A DNA stretch of 64,000 nt, taken from contig NZ_CP080025.1 of NCBI RefSeq assembly GCF_020463795.1, positions 437,001 through 501,000 of the forward strand. Direction: 5' to 3'. Numbering within the stretch: position 1 is the first letter of the stretch; each line of letters begins with the position of its first letter. Below, piece after piece: positions 62,094 through 64,000 of the stretch. Both the position numbers and the translations under genes were made by a program. The notes below the pieces were generated by a model. It saw only the letters and a program-made list of their open reading frames with translations. It made no database searches and was not told the DNA's origin. The DNA is from Echinicola marina (GTDB taxonomy: Bacteria > Bacteroidota > Bacteroidia > Cytophagales > Cyclobacteriaceae).

Positions 62094-63995
62094 TTAGGCA
62101 TTTGACTTCCAGTCCGTATGAAAATGCAGGTCTTCAGGCTCACCCACCTTTCGGTATTTATGAGCACCGAAATAATCCCTTTGGGCCTGAATCAAATTGG
62201 CCGATGAATTGGCAGTGGTCAAGGCAAAGAAATAATTAATGGAAGCAGACATGACAGGCATAGCTATGCCGGCTTTTAGGGCTTCCCCTACCAGCTCTGC
62301 CAAATCTGCACTTCCTTTTTTAAAGGACTTTTCCAATTCAGGAGCGGTCAATAAACTGTCTGTTTGCTTAAAGACTTCCACCAATTCTTCCATCAAAGTA
62401 GACCTGATGATACAGCCTTGGGTCCAGTTCCTTGCAATTTCACTAAAGTCAAAATCCCATTTTTCCTTTTCTCCCACCTTCTTGATCAGGCTAAAGCCAA
62501 TTTCATGGGTAATCAACCTGGTCATATCATAAGCACCTTTTAGGGTGTTAAGTACTTTCTCCTTGTCTATAGCAGTATATTCCCTTGGAAACCTCTGGGC
62601 AAGTGCCATCCTTTTTTCCTTTAGTGAGGAGATCACCCTGGTGGTTACGGCTGCAGTAAGAGGAGCATAAGGCACGCCATATTTAGAAGCCGTGCCTACT
62701 GACCAGCCACCGGTTCCCTTTTGCTCCGCTTGGTCCAGTATTTTATCCAAGAGTAATTCACCTTCTTCTTTATAGGCCAATATATCCATACTGATATCCA
62801 GCAAATAACTGCCCGAGCCGGACTTGGTCCAAGCCTTCCAGCTCTTAATGATCTCTTCAGGGGCCATTGCTAAACCATTTCTCATAAATGCATATAACTC
62901 TGACAAAGCCTGCATCTCGCCATATTCAATGCTATTATGGACCATTTTCACAAAATGTCCTGCTCCATCAGGGCCCACATAATGCATGCATGGCTTGCCA
63001 TCCTTGTCTTTTGCAGCGATCTTCTCCATAAAAGGCTTTATCAATTCGTACCCCTCTTTTGATCCTCCCGGCATAAGGGCAGGGCCTTTTCTGGCTCCTT
63101 CCTGTCCTCCGGAAATGCCCATCGCCACATAGTGTATGCCTTGGCTCGCCAAATAACTCACCCTTTTATTACTATCCTCAAAGAAAGAATTGCCCCCATC
63201 TATAATGACATCTCCCTTGTCCACTACCCTCAGCAATCGGGCTATCTGCTGATCGATGATCTGCCCGGCAGGAATCATCATCAAGATCTTTCGCGGTTGG
63301 GCCAGGGACTCCACAAACTCATCCAATTTGTCAAAAGGCAGGATGCCCGAAACCTCTGGATGCGCATCCACCAATTTCTTGGCCACATCCTCCTCCACTC
63401 CTTCCAAGGTCCGGTTGTAGACAGAGACCTTGACCTTTTGCTCGGCCAGGTTAAGGGCAAGGCTGCTGCCCATTACCCCCATACCAATAATACCAAAGGA
63501 GGATACTGCCTTCTTATTCTCTAAATTGCTCATAATGTCTTTAACTATTTTTTCAGGTGTTTGTGAAATGTCAATTGATTGGGCATAGCGGGGAATTTCC
63601 AAGGTTTCCAGTTGGGACGCTAGCAGGCCAGTAGGCATATAATGACCTTGACGGCTTTCCATTCGCTCCTCGATTAAGCTGGCTTGGCCCCTTAGAAAAA
63701 ACCAATCTACCAAGGTGCCATATTGTACCAAAATGCTTCTGTAAGCTTCCTTAAGGGCTGAACAGGCCAGGATCGCCCCGCCTTCTTTTTCCCAGTCTGA
63801 CAACTTTACAGAAAGTGTCTCCAACCAAGGTTTCCTGTCCAGATCATTGAGGGGAATTCCCGCTCGCATCTTTTGAATATTCTCTTCAGGATGAAAATCA
63901 TCGGCATCATAAAAGGGAAGTTTTAAGGCCTCACTTAGCATTTTCCCAACTGTAGTCTTTCCGCTTCCGGAAACCCCCATTAACAAAATTATCAT
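62094..63995 (-). CDS. Fused gluconokinase - 6-phosphogluconate dehydrogenase (decarboxylating)
   Basis: 633 residues joining two enzymes. Residues 1-160 are gluconokinase with P-loop GVSGSGKTTVG, DADDFHPEENIQKM and RQGHYMPTGLLASQLETLE. Residues 165-633 are 6-phosphogluconate dehydrogenase with NADP loop GIIGMGVMGSSLALNLA, the GISGGQEGARKGPALMPGG block, VKMVHNSIEYGEMQ (catalytic Lys) and a C-terminal domain ending HTDW. Together they turn gluconate into ribulose 5-phosphate. The linker holds an Asn/Lys-rich stretch (MSNLENKKAVSS) where the second start would be. Confidence 0.92.
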   Translation of the reverse strand: MIILLMGVSGSGKTTVGKMLSEALKLPFYDADDFHPEENIQKMRAGIPLNDLDRKPWLETLSVKLSDWEKEGGAILACSALKEAYRSILVQYGTLVDWFFLRGQASLIEERMESRQGHYMPTGLLASQLETLEIPRYAQSIDISQTPEKIVKDIMSNLENKKAVSSFGIIGMGVMGSSLALNLAEQKVKVSVYNRTLEGVEEDVAKKLVDAHPEVSGILPFDKLDEFVESLAQPRKILMMIPAGQIIDQQIARLLRVVDKGDVIIDGGNSFFEDSNKRVSYLASQGIHYVAMGISGGQEGARKGPALMPGGSKEGYELIKPFMEKIAAKDKDGKPCMHYVGPDGAGHFVKMVHNSIEYGEMQALSELYAFMRNGLAMAPEEIIKSWKAWTKSGSGSYLLDISMDILAYKEEGELLLDKILDQAEQKGTGGWSVGTASKYGVPYAPLTAAVTTRVISSLKEKRMALAQRFPREYTAIDKEKVLNTLKGAYDMTRLITHEIGFSLIKKVGEKEKWDFDFSEIARNWTQGCIIRSTLMEELVEVFKQTDSLLTAPELEKSFKKGSADLAELVGEALKAGIAMPVMSASINYFFALTTANSSANLIQAQRDYFGAHKYRKVGEPEDLHFHTDWKSNA

Positions 63996-64000
63996 GATTT

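Noticed and set aside
1-64000. tRNA or rRNA genes
   Set aside because: No cloverleaf with GGTTCRAAYC-type loop or rRNA signature was recognised; a covariance-model search would settle this.

Overview
The window looks like chromosomal DNA of a Bacteroidota bacterium, most probably order Cytophagales (Cyclobacteriaceae-like). The signs are SusC/SusD pairs, type IX secretion C-terminal sorting domains, many lipoproteins with a Cys lipobox, TAnnTTTG-like promoter elements and almost no Shine-Dalgarno sequences. No tRNA, rRNA or CRISPR array was found.

Bases 1-17858 (all minus strand) are a polysaccharide utilisation locus. In transcription order it holds a GntR/UTRA regulator, an MFS sugar-acid-type transporter, SusC, SusD, a DUF5017 lipoprotein, an arabinose/fucose-isomerase-like enzyme, a LamG plus TIM-barrel-like secreted protein, a very large SGNH esterase-GH5 glycanase with three repeated modules and a sorting domain, and the start of a second SusC. 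A 13-bp partial palindrome (TTAACGCACTAAG) recurs before the isomerase, SusC and MFS genes and, degenerate, before the regulator itself. It is very probably the GntR operator.

Bases 18259-24300 are mobile-element debris. There is an IS200-type transposase relic, a decayed RhuM gene, an uncharacterised two-TM protein, a tyrosine recombinase with an N-terminal frameshift, a VapE/VirE-like ATPase gene cut exactly at the end of the recombinase element, a small HTH protein, a truncated DUF932 gene and ssb. Bases 24559-27845 hold a lipoprotein and a secreted M4 metalloprotease, followed by an IS256 remnant.

Bases 29060-40202 form a surface and signalling locus. Seven minus-strand exported proteins (collagen-like, beta-propeller, beta-helix and other lipoproteins, plus a beta-barrel) sit divergent from an ECF sigma factor and its putative membrane anti-sigma/TPR partner. 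These converge on a 1000-residue TPR-CHAT caspase-like protease.

Bases 40518-54860 are a defence and mobility island. It contains AbiEi/AbiEii, RhuM-Fic, a second near-identical copy of the two-TM protein and the tyrosine recombinase, an intact IS1595-family element with an 8-bp target duplication, a DUF3800 protein, two XRE regulators, an AbiC-like membrane protein and a tripartite HipBST module. The HipBST module and a DinB/YfiT-like gene are flanked by 180-bp direct repeats. Three homopolymer tracts (A9, G8, T9) lie at apparent frameshifts in accessory genes.

Bases 54861-56155 are gene-poor, with a long imperfect palindrome. Bases 56156-63995 look like core genome: serine hydrolase, rhodanese, thioredoxin, universal stress protein, metallophosphatase, Ppx/GppA phosphatase and a gluconokinase-6-phosphogluconate dehydrogenase fusion.
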